This document shows positions 15,140-23,814 of a DNA stretch of 24,661 nucleotides, piece by piece. Numbering within the stretch: the stretch's first letter is position 1; the number at the start of each line of letters is the position of its first letter. The DNA is from Hungatella sp. UBA3147 (GTDB lineage: Bacteria > Bacillota > Clostridia > Lachnospirales > Lachnospiraceae): assembly GCA_002365025.1 (NCBI GenBank), contig DEYX01000275.1:1-24661 (forward strand). The letters run 5' to 3'. The notes under the pieces are model-generated. The model was not told where the DNA came from and made no database searches. It saw nothing but the letters and a program-made list of their open reading frames with translations. Made by a program: the position numbers and the translations under genes.

Positions 15140-15212
15140 TACCGCGAGTTATGTTGCGGTAATTCCGTATTACAATAACTCATTTTTAAAAACGAATTTT
15201 GTAATATAGGAG
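15140..15212 (+). promoter_or_regulatory. Translational attenuator between the RLR peptide and the pump gene
   Basis: Alternating arms follow the leader stop. TACCGC (15140-15145) pairs with GCGGTA (15156-15161), and ATTACAA (15169-15175) pairs with TTGTAAT (15199-15205), whose right edge is three bases before the AGGAG ribosome-binding site of the pump (15208-15212). Alternatives are GTAAT (15159-15163) with ATTAC (15169-15173), and GAGTTAT (15146-15152) with ATAACTC (15175-15181). A ribosome stalled at the last leader codons would cover the first arm and favour the second set, opening the start of the pump gene. The pairing is seen; the switch is inferred. Confidence 0.6.
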
Positions 15213-15221
15213 AATATAAAA

Positions 15222-16445
15222 ATGAATAAATGGAAAAAACAATTTATTACTATTTATGCAGGGCAGGCGTTTTCCCTGCTAGGGTCGTCGGCTGTACAAT
15301 TCGCTGTTATCTGGTGGCTGACAATACAGACTGAATCTGCAGTTACGCTTACGATGGCATCCATTGTGGCCTTTATTCCAGGTATGATAATAGGGCCCTT
15401 TGCCGGGGTATGGATTGACCGCTATAACCGCCGCACTGTTATGATTGCGGCCGATGGACTTGTGGCTCTTTCCAGCGTGGTTTTAGGAGGTGCCTTCCTG
15501 CTTTCGGAAAAACCTCCCTTATCATTTATCTACCTTATACTGTTAATACGAGGGCTTGGCAACACCTTCCACGGCCCGGCCATGCAGGCTGCCATACCCA
15601 TGCTGGTGCCTGCACCGATGCTTACTAAGGCTGGTGGCTGGGGCAATATGGTCACTTCGGTCTCCAATATGCTTGGGCCGGTGTTAGGCGCAGCGATCAT
15701 GGGTATCTTACCAATCGCCGCCATCATGCTGATCGATATATTCGGAGCTGCTTTTGCCATAGTATGTCTGTTGTTCGTCAGAATCCCCAATATACCGCAA
15801 AGCGGTGAAATGCCGCATTTGCTGGCAGATATGAAGATGGGGCTTTCTGCAATGCGGGAAAACAGGCCTCTTATGGCGATATTCCCCGCCATGATGATTA
15901 TGACCATTCTTTATATGCCGCTGGGTTCTTTGTTCCCGCTATTGATCCGTATTCATTTCGGCGGTACGGCATGGCATAACGGCGCTGCCGAGTTTGTCTT
16001 TGCGGGCGGGCTGCTGATATCTTCCCTTGTAATTGGTGTTTGGGGTGGTATGAGGCGCCGCTTTCTTATGGCGGCTCTCGCAATTGTAGTTATGGGCGCA
16101 TGTTCTCTTGTTAGTGGAGCTTTGCCCGCCGGGGGCTTTTGGGTTTTCCTTTTCTGCTGTTTTCTTATGGGCAGTTCCGGTACTTTTATGAATGTGCCGA
16201 TAATGGCCTATATTCAGGAAACTATCGCACCGGAGATGATGGGAAAGGTGTTCTCTCTGATGATGACCGCCATGACATGGGCTATGCCAATAGGGCTCAT
16301 TGTTGCGGGACCAGTAAGCGAACTCATTGGCATTGACCAGTGGTTCTTCTGGTCTGGTCTTGCGCTCATGGCAACCGGGCTGGCTTGCCGCCTGATGACA
16401 CGACGTTATGATGCACTGACCATGCTGCCTGAAGAAACATCGTAA
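15222..16445 (+). CDS. Mef-like MFS macrolide efflux transporter
   Basis: A 407-residue transporter of the major facilitator superfamily, expected to have twelve membrane segments and to export drug by proton antiport. The N-terminus (WKKQFITIYAGQAFSLLGSS, then ILQ-like AVQFAVIWWLT) matches the Mef(A)/MFS-efflux type. Motif A is present as GVWIDRYNRR (residues 62-71) between segments 2 and 3, and several later segments resemble Mef: LIRGLGNTFHGPAMQAAIP, FPLLIRIHFGG, MGKVFSLMMTAMTWAMPIGL. ATG 15222 has AGGAG at 15208-15212. The upstream RLR leader peptide supports macrolides as the inducing drug and probable substrate; another hydrophobic drug is possible. Local codon choice looks slightly more GC-rich than in the neighbouring genes, which may mean acquisition. 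Confidence 0.83.
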   Translation: MNKWKKQFITIYAGQAFSLLGSSAVQFAVIWWLTIQTESAVTLTMASIVAFIPGMIIGPFAGVWIDRYNRRTVMIAADGLVALSSVVLGGAFLLSEKPPLSFIYLILLIRGLGNTFHGPAMQAAIPMLVPAPMLTKAGGWGNMVTSVSNMLGPVLGAAIMGILPIAAIMLIDIFGAAFAIVCLLFVRIPNIPQSGEMPHLLADMKMGLSAMRENRPLMAIFPAMMIMTILYMPLGSLFPLLIRIHFGGTAWHNGAAEFVFAGGLLISSLVIGVWGGMRRRFLMAALAIVVMGACSLVSGALPAGGFWVFLFCCFLMGSSGTFMNVPIMAYIQETIAPEMMGKVFSLMMTAMTWAMPIGLIVAGPVSELIGIDQWFFWSGLALMATGLACRLMTRRYDALTMLPEETS

Positions 16446-16490
16446 TCCATACTACGCCGTGATGATCGGCATTCGTTACACAACCGTCAG

Positions 16491-16521
16491 AGGACAGGGA
16501 ATTCACACCCTGTCCTTTTTT
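16491..16521 (+). terminator. Intrinsic terminator after the Mef-like gene
   Basis: AGGACAGGG (16491-16499) and CCCTGTCCT (16508-16516) form a perfect 9-bp stem with an 8-base loop and six T residues (16516-16521). It cleanly separates the resistance region from the miaB operon. Confidence 0.93.
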
Positions 16522-16615
16522 GCCCCATTCCCCGGCAAAAGAAAGCAATTGAAATTAATCAGGCAGATTACCGCCAATAGGAAGGATGTTTCCACCGGAA
16601 AAGCCGATTTTGTTA

Positions 16616-16644
16616 TTTGCAATAAAAAATATTTATGATATAAT
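16616..16644 (+). promoter_or_regulatory. Sigma-A promoter for the miaB-mutS-mutL-miaA operon
   Basis: TTTGCA (16616-16621), a 17-base spacer and a perfect TATAAT (16639-16644) lie 35 bases before the miaB start. The rest of the gap from 16522 shows nothing else recognisable. Confidence 0.65.
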
Positions 16645-16678
16645 GGGAAAACCGAATAAAAATTAAGAGGTTATACAA

Positions 16679-18127
16679 ATGGATTATATAAATATGACTT
16701 ATGAGGAAACCCTCGGCCAGGCACCAAAGGAAGAGCCGGCAAGACAGTACTACTTTATAGAGCGTTACCGGGATATTCTGGATAAATTAAAGGAATCTTC
16801 AGGGAAAGAACAATTTACATTTCACATCGCTACCTTCGGCTGTCAGATGAATTCCAGAGATTCTGAAAAGCTTCAGGGAATATTAGAAGCAATCGGCTTT
16901 GTGGAAACCGATACGGAAGAGGCAGACTTTGTTCTATATAATACCTGTACGGTCAGAGAAAATGCCAATGACAGAGTATACGGACGTCTTGGATATTTAA
17001 ACAGTTTAAAAAAGAAAAATCCTCACATGATGATCGCTCTTTGCGGCTGCATGATGCAGGAAGAAAAAGTAGTTGCCAAGATTAAAAAGAGCTATCGCTT
17101 TGTGGATATTATATTCGGCACTCACAACATTTTTAAACTGGCTGAGCTGATGTATGAACGCCTGGAAGAAAAAAAGATGGTTGTAGACATCTGGGAAGGA
17201 ACGGACCGGATTGTGGAGGATCTCCCTACGGATCGGAAATATCCTTTTAAATCCGGCGTTAATATTATGTTTGGCTGCAACAATTTCTGCAGCTACTGCA
17301 TCGTACCCTATGTGCGCGGCAGGGAGCGGAGCCGCAGCCCAAAAGACATTCTGGAAGAGGTAAAACAGCTTGTAGATGACGGCGTTGTGGAGATCATGCT
17401 TTTGGGACAGAATGTTAACTCCTATGGAAAAAACCTGGAAACACCTGTAAGCTTTGCAGAGCTTCTGACCCAGATCGATCAGGTGGAAGGCCTGGAGCGG
17501 ATTCGTTTTATGACTTCCCATCCGAAGGATTTGTCAGACGATCTGATCGAAGCCATGAAAAATTCGAAAAAGGTCTGCACCCACCTTCACCTGCCTCTTC
17601 AGTCAGGCAGCAGCCGTATTTTAAAGGTCATGAACCGGAAATACACCAAGGAACAGTATCTGGAGCTTGTAGAAAAAATCCGGACAGCCATGCCGGATAT
17701 TTCGCTGACCACAGATATCATTGTAGGTTTCCCCGGAGAGACGGAAGAGGATTTTAACGAAACCCTTGAAGTGGTGAAAAAGGTACGTTTTGACAGTGCC
17801 TTTACCTTTATCTACTCCAAACGTACCGGTACTCCTGCGGCCAATATGGAAGAGCAGGTACCGGAAGATGTGGTAAAGAACCGCTTTGACCGTCTGCTGG
17901 CTGAAGTCCAGAAAATCTCTTCCGAGGTCTGTGGAAGAGAGGAACACACCGTTCAGAAGGTGCTGGCAGAAGAGGTGAATGATCATGAGGAAGGTCTTTT
18001 AACCGGCCGCATGAGCAATAACACTACTGTTCATTTTAAAGGGGATTCTTCTCTTATTGGAAAAATCGTGGACGTATATCTGGATGAATCCAGAGGATTT
18101 TACTACATGGGAACTTTAAGACCATAA
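16679..18127 (+). CDS. miaB: tRNA-2-methylthio-N6-dimethylallyladenosine synthase
   Basis: A radical SAM methylthiotransferase that adds the 2-methylthio group to i6A37 of tRNAs reading UNN codons. The 482-residue protein has an N-terminal UPF0004 domain binding one 4Fe-4S cluster (Cys55 in TFGCQMNSRDSE, Cys90 in YNTCTVREN, Cys124 in CGCMMQE). It continues with the radical SAM cluster CNNFCSYC (Cys200, 204, 207) and a C-terminal TRAM domain near 410-480. An N-terminal extension of about 45 residues before the first domain is common in clostridial MiaB. ATG 16679 has AAGAGG upstream. It shares a transcript with miaA, which makes its i6A substrate. Confidence 0.95.
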   Translation: MDYINMTYEETLGQAPKEEPARQYYFIERYRDILDKLKESSGKEQFTFHIATFGCQMNSRDSEKLQGILEAIGFVETDTEEADFVLYNTCTVRENANDRVYGRLGYLNSLKKKNPHMMIALCGCMMQEEKVVAKIKKSYRFVDIIFGTHNIFKLAELMYERLEEKKMVVDIWEGTDRIVEDLPTDRKYPFKSGVNIMFGCNNFCSYCIVPYVRGRERSRSPKDILEEVKQLVDDGVVEIMLLGQNVNSYGKNLETPVSFAELLTQIDQVEGLERIRFMTSHPKDLSDDLIEAMKNSKKVCTHLHLPLQSGSSRILKVMNRKYTKEQYLELVEKIRTAMPDISLTTDIIVGFPGETEEDFNETLEVVKKVRFDSAFTFIYSKRTGTPAANMEEQVPEDVVKNRFDRLLAEVQKISSEVCGREEHTVQKVLAEEVNDHEEGLLTGRMSNNTTVHFKGDSSLIGKIVDVYLDESRGFYYMGTLRP

Positions 18128-18153
18128 ACAGAAGAAAAAGGAAGTGAAAGAGC

Positions 18154-20808
18154 ATGGCTGGACTGTCACCAATGATGACCCATTACGTGGAAACAAAGAA
18201 GGAGTACCCGGACTGTATCCTGTTTTACAGGCTTGGGGACTTTTATGAAATGTTTTTTGATGATGCGGTTACCGTATCAAGAGAACTGGAAATCACCTTA
18301 ACCGGAAAAGAATGTGGACTGGAGGAACGGGCGCCTATGTGCGGCGTTCCTTATCATGCCGTTGATACATATTTAAACCGTCTTGTCCAGAAAGGCTTTA
18401 AAGTTGCCATCGCCGAGCAGATGGAAGACCCAAGGCTTGCCAAGGGACTGGTAAAGCGGGAGGTTATCCGTGTGGTAACGCCTGGAACCATCACAAGTGC
18501 GCAGGCTCTTGATGAAACAAAAAATAACTACCTGATGGGAATTGTCTATATCGGCGAAGCCTTTGGGGTCGCAGTTGCGGATATCAGCACCGGCGATTTT
18601 CTTGTAACAGAGGTGGAGTCGGAGCGGGAGCTTATGGATGAGATCAATAAGTTTACCCCCTCTGAAATCATCTGTAACGAAGCATTTTATGTTTCGGGAG
18701 TGGATGTAGAAGAAATAAAGAACCGCCACCAAGCGGTTATTTCATCTCTGGATCATCATTTCTTTTCCGATGAAGTCTGCCGGAAAATTCTAAAAGAACA
18801 CTTCAAGGTAGGCGCACTCACAGGACTCGGGCTGGAAGATTATGACACCGGAGTCATAGCTGCCGGCGCAGTTATGGAGTACATGTACGAGACCCAGAAA
18901 AACAGCCTTTCCCATATAACAACCATTACCCCTTATTCCACCGGGCAATTCATGATTATTGACACTTCTACCAGGCGGAATCTGGAGCTTTTGGAGACCT
19001 TAAGGGAAAAGCAGAAGCGTGGAAGCCTTCTCTGGGTTCTTGACCGGACGAAAACAGCCATGGGCGCCAGAATGCTGCGCACCTACATCGAGCAGCCTTT
19101 AATCCATAAATCAGAGATCATAAAACGCCAGAATGCCATTGAAGAGCTGAATATGAATTTCATATCAAGGGAAGAGATCTGTGAATATTTAAACCCGATT
19201 TATGACCTGGAACGTTTAATCGGACGAATTAGTTATAAGACAGCAAATCCCAGAGATATGATCGCATTTAAAAGCTCTTTAGAGATGCTTCCGCACATCA
19301 AGAATCTTTTAGCGGAATTCACCAGTGATATGCTCACGGACTTGTGGGGGGAACTGGATCCCTTGGAGGATGTCAGGGAATTGATTGACCGTGCCATTAT
19401 CGACGATCCGCCTGTCACCTTAAGAGACGGCGGTATTATTAAGGACGGCTTTCACGAAGAAGCCGACAAGCTGAGAAGTGCCAAAACAGAAGGTAAGAAC
19501 TGGCTTGCTGATTTGGAATTGCAGGAAAAAGAAAAAACAGGAATTAAAAACCTGAAGGTAAAATTTAATAAGGTATTCGGCTATTATTTTGAAGTGACCA
19601 ATTCCTTTAAGGATCTAGTACCCGATTACTTTATCCGTAAACAGACTCTTGCCAATGCTGAGCGCTACACCACCGACGAGTTAAAGGAACTTGAAAATGT
19701 GATACTGGGAGCTGAGGACAAGCTGTTTTCTCTGGAATACAGTTTATTTTGTCAGGTCCGGGATTCGGTTGCAGATCAGGTTCTCCGGATTCAAAAGACT
19801 GCCAGGGCCATAGCAGGTATCGATGTCCTGGCTTCCTTATCCTCAGTAGCCACAAGGAATAACTATGTAAAGCCTCAGGTTAATGAAAAGGGACTGATCG
19901 ACATTAAAAACGGACGCCATCCGGTGGTGGAAAAAATGATGCGGGATGACCTGTTTGTTTCTAATGATACCTATTTAGACAACGGGAAAAACCGGGTTTC
20001 CATCATCACCGGCCCAAACATGGCAGGAAAATCCACCTACATGCGCCAGACCGCGTTGATCGTCCTGATGGCCCAGATCGGAAGCTTTGTCCCTGCAGAG
20101 GAAGCAAGCATAGGAATCTGCGACCGGATTTTCACCCGTGTAGGTGCCTCCGATGATCTGGCTTCCGGCCAGAGTACCTTTATGGTGGAGATGACGGAGG
20201 TAGCCAATATCCTTCGGAACGCTACGAAAAACAGTCTGATTGTCTTAGATGAAATCGGCCGCGGCACCAGTACCTTTGACGGACTCAGCATTGCCTGGGC
20301 CGTGGTAGAACACATCAGCAATCCGAAAATCCTGGGAGCAAAAACCCTGTTTGCGACCCACTATCATGAGCTGACCGAGCTGGAAGGAACCATGAGCGGG
20401 GTAAATAATTACTGCATCGCAGTAAAAGAACAGGGCGATGACATTGTTTTCTTAAGAAAGATCATAAAGGGCGGGGCCGATAAAAGCTACGGCATACAGG
20501 TAGCTAAGCTGGCCGGCGTCCCGGACACCGTCATTGCCAGGGCCAAAGAGCTGCTGGAAGAATTAAGAGATGCAGACATCACAGCCAAAGCCAGGGAAAT
20601 TGCCGAAATTAACTCCAATATTACCCAGAGAAAAGCTGTTCCAAAGCCCGACGAGGTGGATTTACAGCAGATGTCCATCTTTGATACCGTAAAGGATGAT
20701 GATATCATTAAGGAATTGGGCGATATAGAGCTGGGCAACATGACTCCCATTGACGCGCTCAATACCCTTTACCGTCTGCAGACAAAACTAAAGAACCGCT
20801 GGCAGTAG
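18154..20808 (+). CDS. mutS: DNA mismatch repair protein MutS
   Basis: Recognises base mismatches and small loops and recruits MutL. The 884-residue protein has full family length. The mismatch-stacking motif F-x-E is in GDFYEMF (Phe30, Glu32), Walker A is GPNMAGKST (620-628) and Walker B is LDEIGRGTS (Asp699, Glu700); the clamp and lever regions lie between. The C-terminus includes a beta-clamp-type QQMSIFD element near 847. ATG 18154 has GGAAGTGAAAG just upstream, 26 bases after miaB. All key residues are intact. Confidence 0.96.
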   Translation: MAGLSPMMTHYVETKKEYPDCILFYRLGDFYEMFFDDAVTVSRELEITLTGKECGLEERAPMCGVPYHAVDTYLNRLVQKGFKVAIAEQMEDPRLAKGLVKREVIRVVTPGTITSAQALDETKNNYLMGIVYIGEAFGVAVADISTGDFLVTEVESERELMDEINKFTPSEIICNEAFYVSGVDVEEIKNRHQAVISSLDHHFFSDEVCRKILKEHFKVGALTGLGLEDYDTGVIAAGAVMEYMYETQKNSLSHITTITPYSTGQFMIIDTSTRRNLELLETLREKQKRGSLLWVLDRTKTAMGARMLRTYIEQPLIHKSEIIKRQNAIEELNMNFISREEICEYLNPIYDLERLIGRISYKTANPRDMIAFKSSLEMLPHIKNLLAEFTSDMLTDLWGELDPLEDVRELIDRAIIDDPPVTLRDGGIIKDGFHEEADKLRSAKTEGKNWLADLELQEKEKTGIKNLKVKFNKVFGYYFEVTNSFKDLVPDYFIRKQTLANAERYTTDELKELENVILGAEDKLFSLEYSLFCQVRDSVADQVLRIQKTARAIAGIDVLASLSSVATRNNYVKPQVNEKGLIDIKNGRHPVVEKMMRDDLFVSNDTYLDNGKNRVSIITGPNMAGKSTYMRQTALIVLMAQIGSFVPAEEASIGICDRIFTRVGASDDLASGQSTFMVEMTEVANILRNATKNSLIVLDEIGRGTSTFDGLSIAWAVVEHISNPKILGAKTLFATHYHELTELEGTMSGVNNYCIAVKEQGDDIVFLRKIIKGGADKSYGIQVAKLAGVPDTVIARAKELLEELRDADITAKAREIAEINSNITQRKAVPKPDEVDLQQMSIFDTVKDDDIIKELGDIELGNMTPIDALNTLYRLQTKLKNRWQ

Positions 20809-20829
20809 GATATCACCCTGCGAGCAAAT

Positions 20830-20864
20830 CTTTACGCCCAAAAACGTGGGCGAATAAGTGGAAA
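20830..20864 (+). repeat. Imperfect tandem repeat, copy 1 (mutS-mutL gap)
   Basis: This 35-base copy begins CTTTACGCCCA and ends GCGAATAAGTGGAAA; it contains a CGCCCA/TGGGCG stem (6 bp). It repeats 51 bases downstream (copy 2). Both fall between the mutS stop and the mutL start. Confidence 0.7.
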
Positions 20865-20880
20865 CACCCTATTGGCATAC

Positions 20881-20917
20881 CTTTATGCCCATAAAAGCGT
20901 GAGCGAATAAGTGGAAA
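20881..20917 (+). repeat. Imperfect tandem repeat, copy 2 (mutS-mutL gap)
   Basis: This 37-base copy begins CTTTATGCCCATAAAAGCG and ends AGCGAATAAGTGGAAA. It differs from copy 1 by two substitutions and two inserted bases; its stem is weakened by these changes. Its right end runs into the mutL ribosome-binding site (AAAGGAG), so the duplication placed the copy directly before mutL. Confidence 0.7.
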
Positions 20918-20929
20918 GGAGCAGGTGCC

Positions 20930-22852
20930 ATGCCGAATATAACTGTACTGGATCAGAATACCATCAACAAAATAGCGGCAGGAGAGGTCATCGAACGTCC
21001 GGCCTCCGTTGTTAAGGAGCTCTTGGAAAACGCCATTGATGCCAAATCCACCGCAGTTACCGTGGAGATCAAAGAAGGGGGAACCTCCTTTATCCGGGTG
21101 ACCGACAATGGCTGCGGGATTCCCAAAGAGGAAGTACCTCTGGCATTTCTGCGTCACTCTACAAGCAAGATCAAATCCGTAGAGGATCTGTTTACCATTT
21201 CCTCTCTTGGATTCCGGGGAGAAGCTCTTGCAAGCATCGCCGCTGTCTCTCAGGTTGAGCTGATTACTAAGACCAGCGTTGGGCTTACCGGTACCAGATT
21301 TCAGATTGAGGGGGGTGAAGAGCGGTCCCTGGAAGAAATCGGAGCGCCTGAAGGAACCACCTTTATCGCCAGAAACTTATTTTACAATACTCCGGCCAGG
21401 AAGAAGTTTTTAAAAACACCTTCCACGGAAGGTGCACATGTGGCTGAGCTGGTAGAAAAGCTGGCTCTGTCTCATCCGGAAGTATCTATCCGCTTTATCC
21501 AGAACAACCAGAACAAGCTTCACACCTCCGGAAACCACAATTTAAAGGATATTGTATACACAGTATTTGGACGGGAAATCGCATCAAACCTTTTGGAGGT
21601 TACGGTGAATAAGCCTCAGGTTTCCATTCATGGCTACATCGGAAAGCCGGTGATCGCCAGAGGCAACCGGAATTACGAAAACTATTTCATCAATGGCAGG
21701 TACATAAAAAGCAGCATTATTTCCAGGGCTATAGAAGAAGCTTACCGGCCATTTATGATGCAGCATAAATATCCCTTTACCATGCTTCATTTCTCCATTG
21801 AATCAGAGATGCTTGATGTAAATGTCCACCCCACCAAGATGGAGCTTCGGTTCCGGGATGGGGAAATGGTCTATCACATGGTGTACCAGGCAGTATCAAG
21901 CGCTTTGGCCCACAAAGAACTGATCCCTGAGGTGGAGTTAGAGAAAAAGGAAGAGGTAAAGCAGAACTTCTCTGAAAAAAGACACGAGCCCAGCCCGGAG
22001 CCTTTTGAAAGACGCAGGCTTATGGCTATGGAGCAGCAGGCTGCCACAGAAGAAAAGAAAGATACGGCGGCCTATGCTTTTCCTAAAAGATTAACTCCGC
22101 CCCAGCCTTCCTTTGTAAAAGAAAGGGATGATCTGGCGGATAACTGGCTAAAGCCTCAGGCCCCAGCCATGGAAAAACTGCCGGAAGCTCCATCAAGTAA
22201 TGAAGTTCCCAAACGGGAAAAAGGACCGGAACAACTGGATTTGTTTGATGGAAAACTTCTGGAACCAAAGGCCCGGTCCATGCACAAGCTCATTGGACAG
22301 CTCTTTGATACTTATTGGCTGGTTGAATTTAATGAACAGCTTTTTATTATTGACCAACATGCTGCCCATGAAAAGGTTTTATATGAAAAAACCATGGGAA
22401 CACTTAAGACGATGGAATATATTTCCCAGCTGGTAAGTCCTCCCATTATCCTTACTTTAAACCAGAATGAAGAAATTTTATTAAAACGACATTTAAAGTA
22501 TTTTACAGATATGGGCTTTGAAATCGAACCCTTTGGCGGCAAGGAATATGCGGTCAGAGGAGTTCCTGCTAACCTTTTTTCCATTGCCAAAAAAGAACTT
22601 CTGATTGAGATGATCGATGGGTTGTCTGAGGATGGCTCTTCCCATAACCCGGACATGATTTATGAACGGGTCGCATCCTTATCCTGCAAGGCAGCGGTTA
22701 AAGGAGGACATCGCTTATCAGCAGCGGAAGCCAACGAGCTTATTGACCAGCTTTTAAGCCTGGAAAATCCCTATGCCTGCCCTCACGGAAGGCCAACGAT
22801 CATTTCCATGAGCAAATATGAGTTAGAAAAGAAATTTAAGAGGATCGTGTGA
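20930..22852 (+). CDS. mutL: DNA mismatch repair protein MutL (endonuclease type)
   Basis: Links MutS to strand removal. The 640-residue protein has an N-terminal GHKL ATPase: Glu30 and Asn34 in KELLENAIDAKS, DNGCGI at 59-64 and GFRGEAL at 94-100. A variable proline- and lysine-rich linker spans about 340-440. The C-terminal nuclease domain carries DQHAAHEKVLYE (475-486), the full metal-binding DQHA-x2-E-x4-E signature, and CPHGRP (617-622). It also has QLVSPPI, a beta-clamp-binding-like element. So it should nick DNA itself, consistent with the absence of MutH in Firmicutes. ATG 20930 follows AAAGGAGCAGG. The stop overlaps the miaA start (TGATG). Confidence 0.96.
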   Translation: MPNITVLDQNTINKIAAGEVIERPASVVKELLENAIDAKSTAVTVEIKEGGTSFIRVTDNGCGIPKEEVPLAFLRHSTSKIKSVEDLFTISSLGFRGEALASIAAVSQVELITKTSVGLTGTRFQIEGGEERSLEEIGAPEGTTFIARNLFYNTPARKKFLKTPSTEGAHVAELVEKLALSHPEVSIRFIQNNQNKLHTSGNHNLKDIVYTVFGREIASNLLEVTVNKPQVSIHGYIGKPVIARGNRNYENYFINGRYIKSSIISRAIEEAYRPFMMQHKYPFTMLHFSIESEMLDVNVHPTKMELRFRDGEMVYHMVYQAVSSALAHKELIPEVELEKKEEVKQNFSEKRHEPSPEPFERRRLMAMEQQAATEEKKDTAAYAFPKRLTPPQPSFVKERDDLADNWLKPQAPAMEKLPEAPSSNEVPKREKGPEQLDLFDGKLLEPKARSMHKLIGQLFDTYWLVEFNEQLFIIDQHAAHEKVLYEKTMGTLKTMEYISQLVSPPIILTLNQNEEILLKRHLKYFTDMGFEIEPFGGKEYAVRGVPANLFSIAKKELLIEMIDGLSEDGSSHNPDMIYERVASLSCKAAVKGGHRLSAAEANELIDQLLSLENPYACPHGRPTIISMSKYELEKKFKRIV

Positions 22853-23814
22853 TGAGACCGCTGATTATTATTACAGGGCCGACGGCAGTGGGAAAGACCG
22901 CTTTGTCGGTCCGTCTTGCGAAGGCAATCGGGGGAGAAATTATAAGTGCTGATTCCATGCAGGTATATCGCCATATGGATATCGGTTCAGCAAAGATCAA
23001 AAAAGAAGAGATGGACGGAGTTCCTCATTACCTGATCGATGTCCTTGATCCGGAAGAGGAATTTAATGTGGCTGTTTTTCAAAAAATGGCGAAAGAGGCC
23101 GTGGAAGAGATTTATTCCCACGGTCATATTCCCATTGTGGCCGGCGGAACCGGTTTTTATATTCAGGCCCTTCTTTATGATATTGATTTTACGGAAAATG
23201 GAGAAGACACCTCCATACGTATGGAACTGGAAAAATTGGGCCAGGAGAGGGGAGCAGAGTTTCTCCATAACCTTCTTCGGGACATTGACCCGGATTCCGC
23301 GAATGAGATCCATGAAAATAATATGAAACGGGTAATCCGGGCAATTGAATATTACCGGCAGACCGGTGAACGGATCTCTGAGCACAACAAACGGGAAAAA
23401 CAAAAGAAATCTCCTTATGATTTCCTCTATTATGTAGTAAATACAGAACGGGCCCGGCTTTATGAACGAATTGACCGGCGTGTGGACTTAATGCTTGAGC
23501 AGGGGCTTGTGGAAGAGGTAATGCACTTAAAGGATATGGGCCTAACCAGGGACATGGTTTCTATGCAGGGCCTTGGGTATAAGGAAATCCTGGATTATTT
23601 ACAGGAGAAATATACACTGGAAGAGGCCGTTTATGTTTTAAAGCGGGACACCAGGCATTTTGCAAAGCGACAAATCACCTGGTTTAAACGGGAACGTGAT
23701 GTAAGATGGCTGGATCTTCCGGATTTTAACAATGACCTGGACCAGGTGCTTATAAAAATGTTGCAGGACATAAATGAGATGTACGAATTGGAGAATAATA
23801 AACAATGGAAATAA
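22852..23814 (+). CDS. miaA: tRNA dimethylallyltransferase
   Basis: Transfers a dimethylallyl group to A37 of tRNAs reading UNN codons, making i6A, which MiaB then modifies further. The 320-residue protein has the P-loop GPTAVGKT (9-16), the conserved DSMQVYRHMDIGSAK (about 34-48), the AGGTGFY motif near 98 and the KRDTRHFAKRQITWFKR segment near the C-terminus. The ATG at 22852 overlaps the mutL TGA; an in-frame GTG three bases earlier is less likely. AAGAGGA upstream acts as ribosome-binding site within the mutL coding region. Confidence 0.96.
   Translation: MRPLIIITGPTAVGKTALSVRLAKAIGGEIISADSMQVYRHMDIGSAKIKKEEMDGVPHYLIDVLDPEEEFNVAVFQKMAKEAVEEIYSHGHIPIVAGGTGFYIQALLYDIDFTENGEDTSIRMELEKLGQERGAEFLHNLLRDIDPDSANEIHENNMKRVIRAIEYYRQTGERISEHNKREKQKKSPYDFLYYVVNTERARLYERIDRRVDLMLEQGLVEEVMHLKDMGLTRDMVSMQGLGYKEILDYLQEKYTLEEAVYVLKRDTRHFAKRQITWFKRERDVRWLDLPDFNNDLDQVLIKMLQDINEMYELENNKQWK

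Noticed and set aside
17006..17521. 171-codon minus-strand frame opposite miaB
   Set aside because: Antisense to the radical SAM core of miaB; no motif and no ribosome-binding site.
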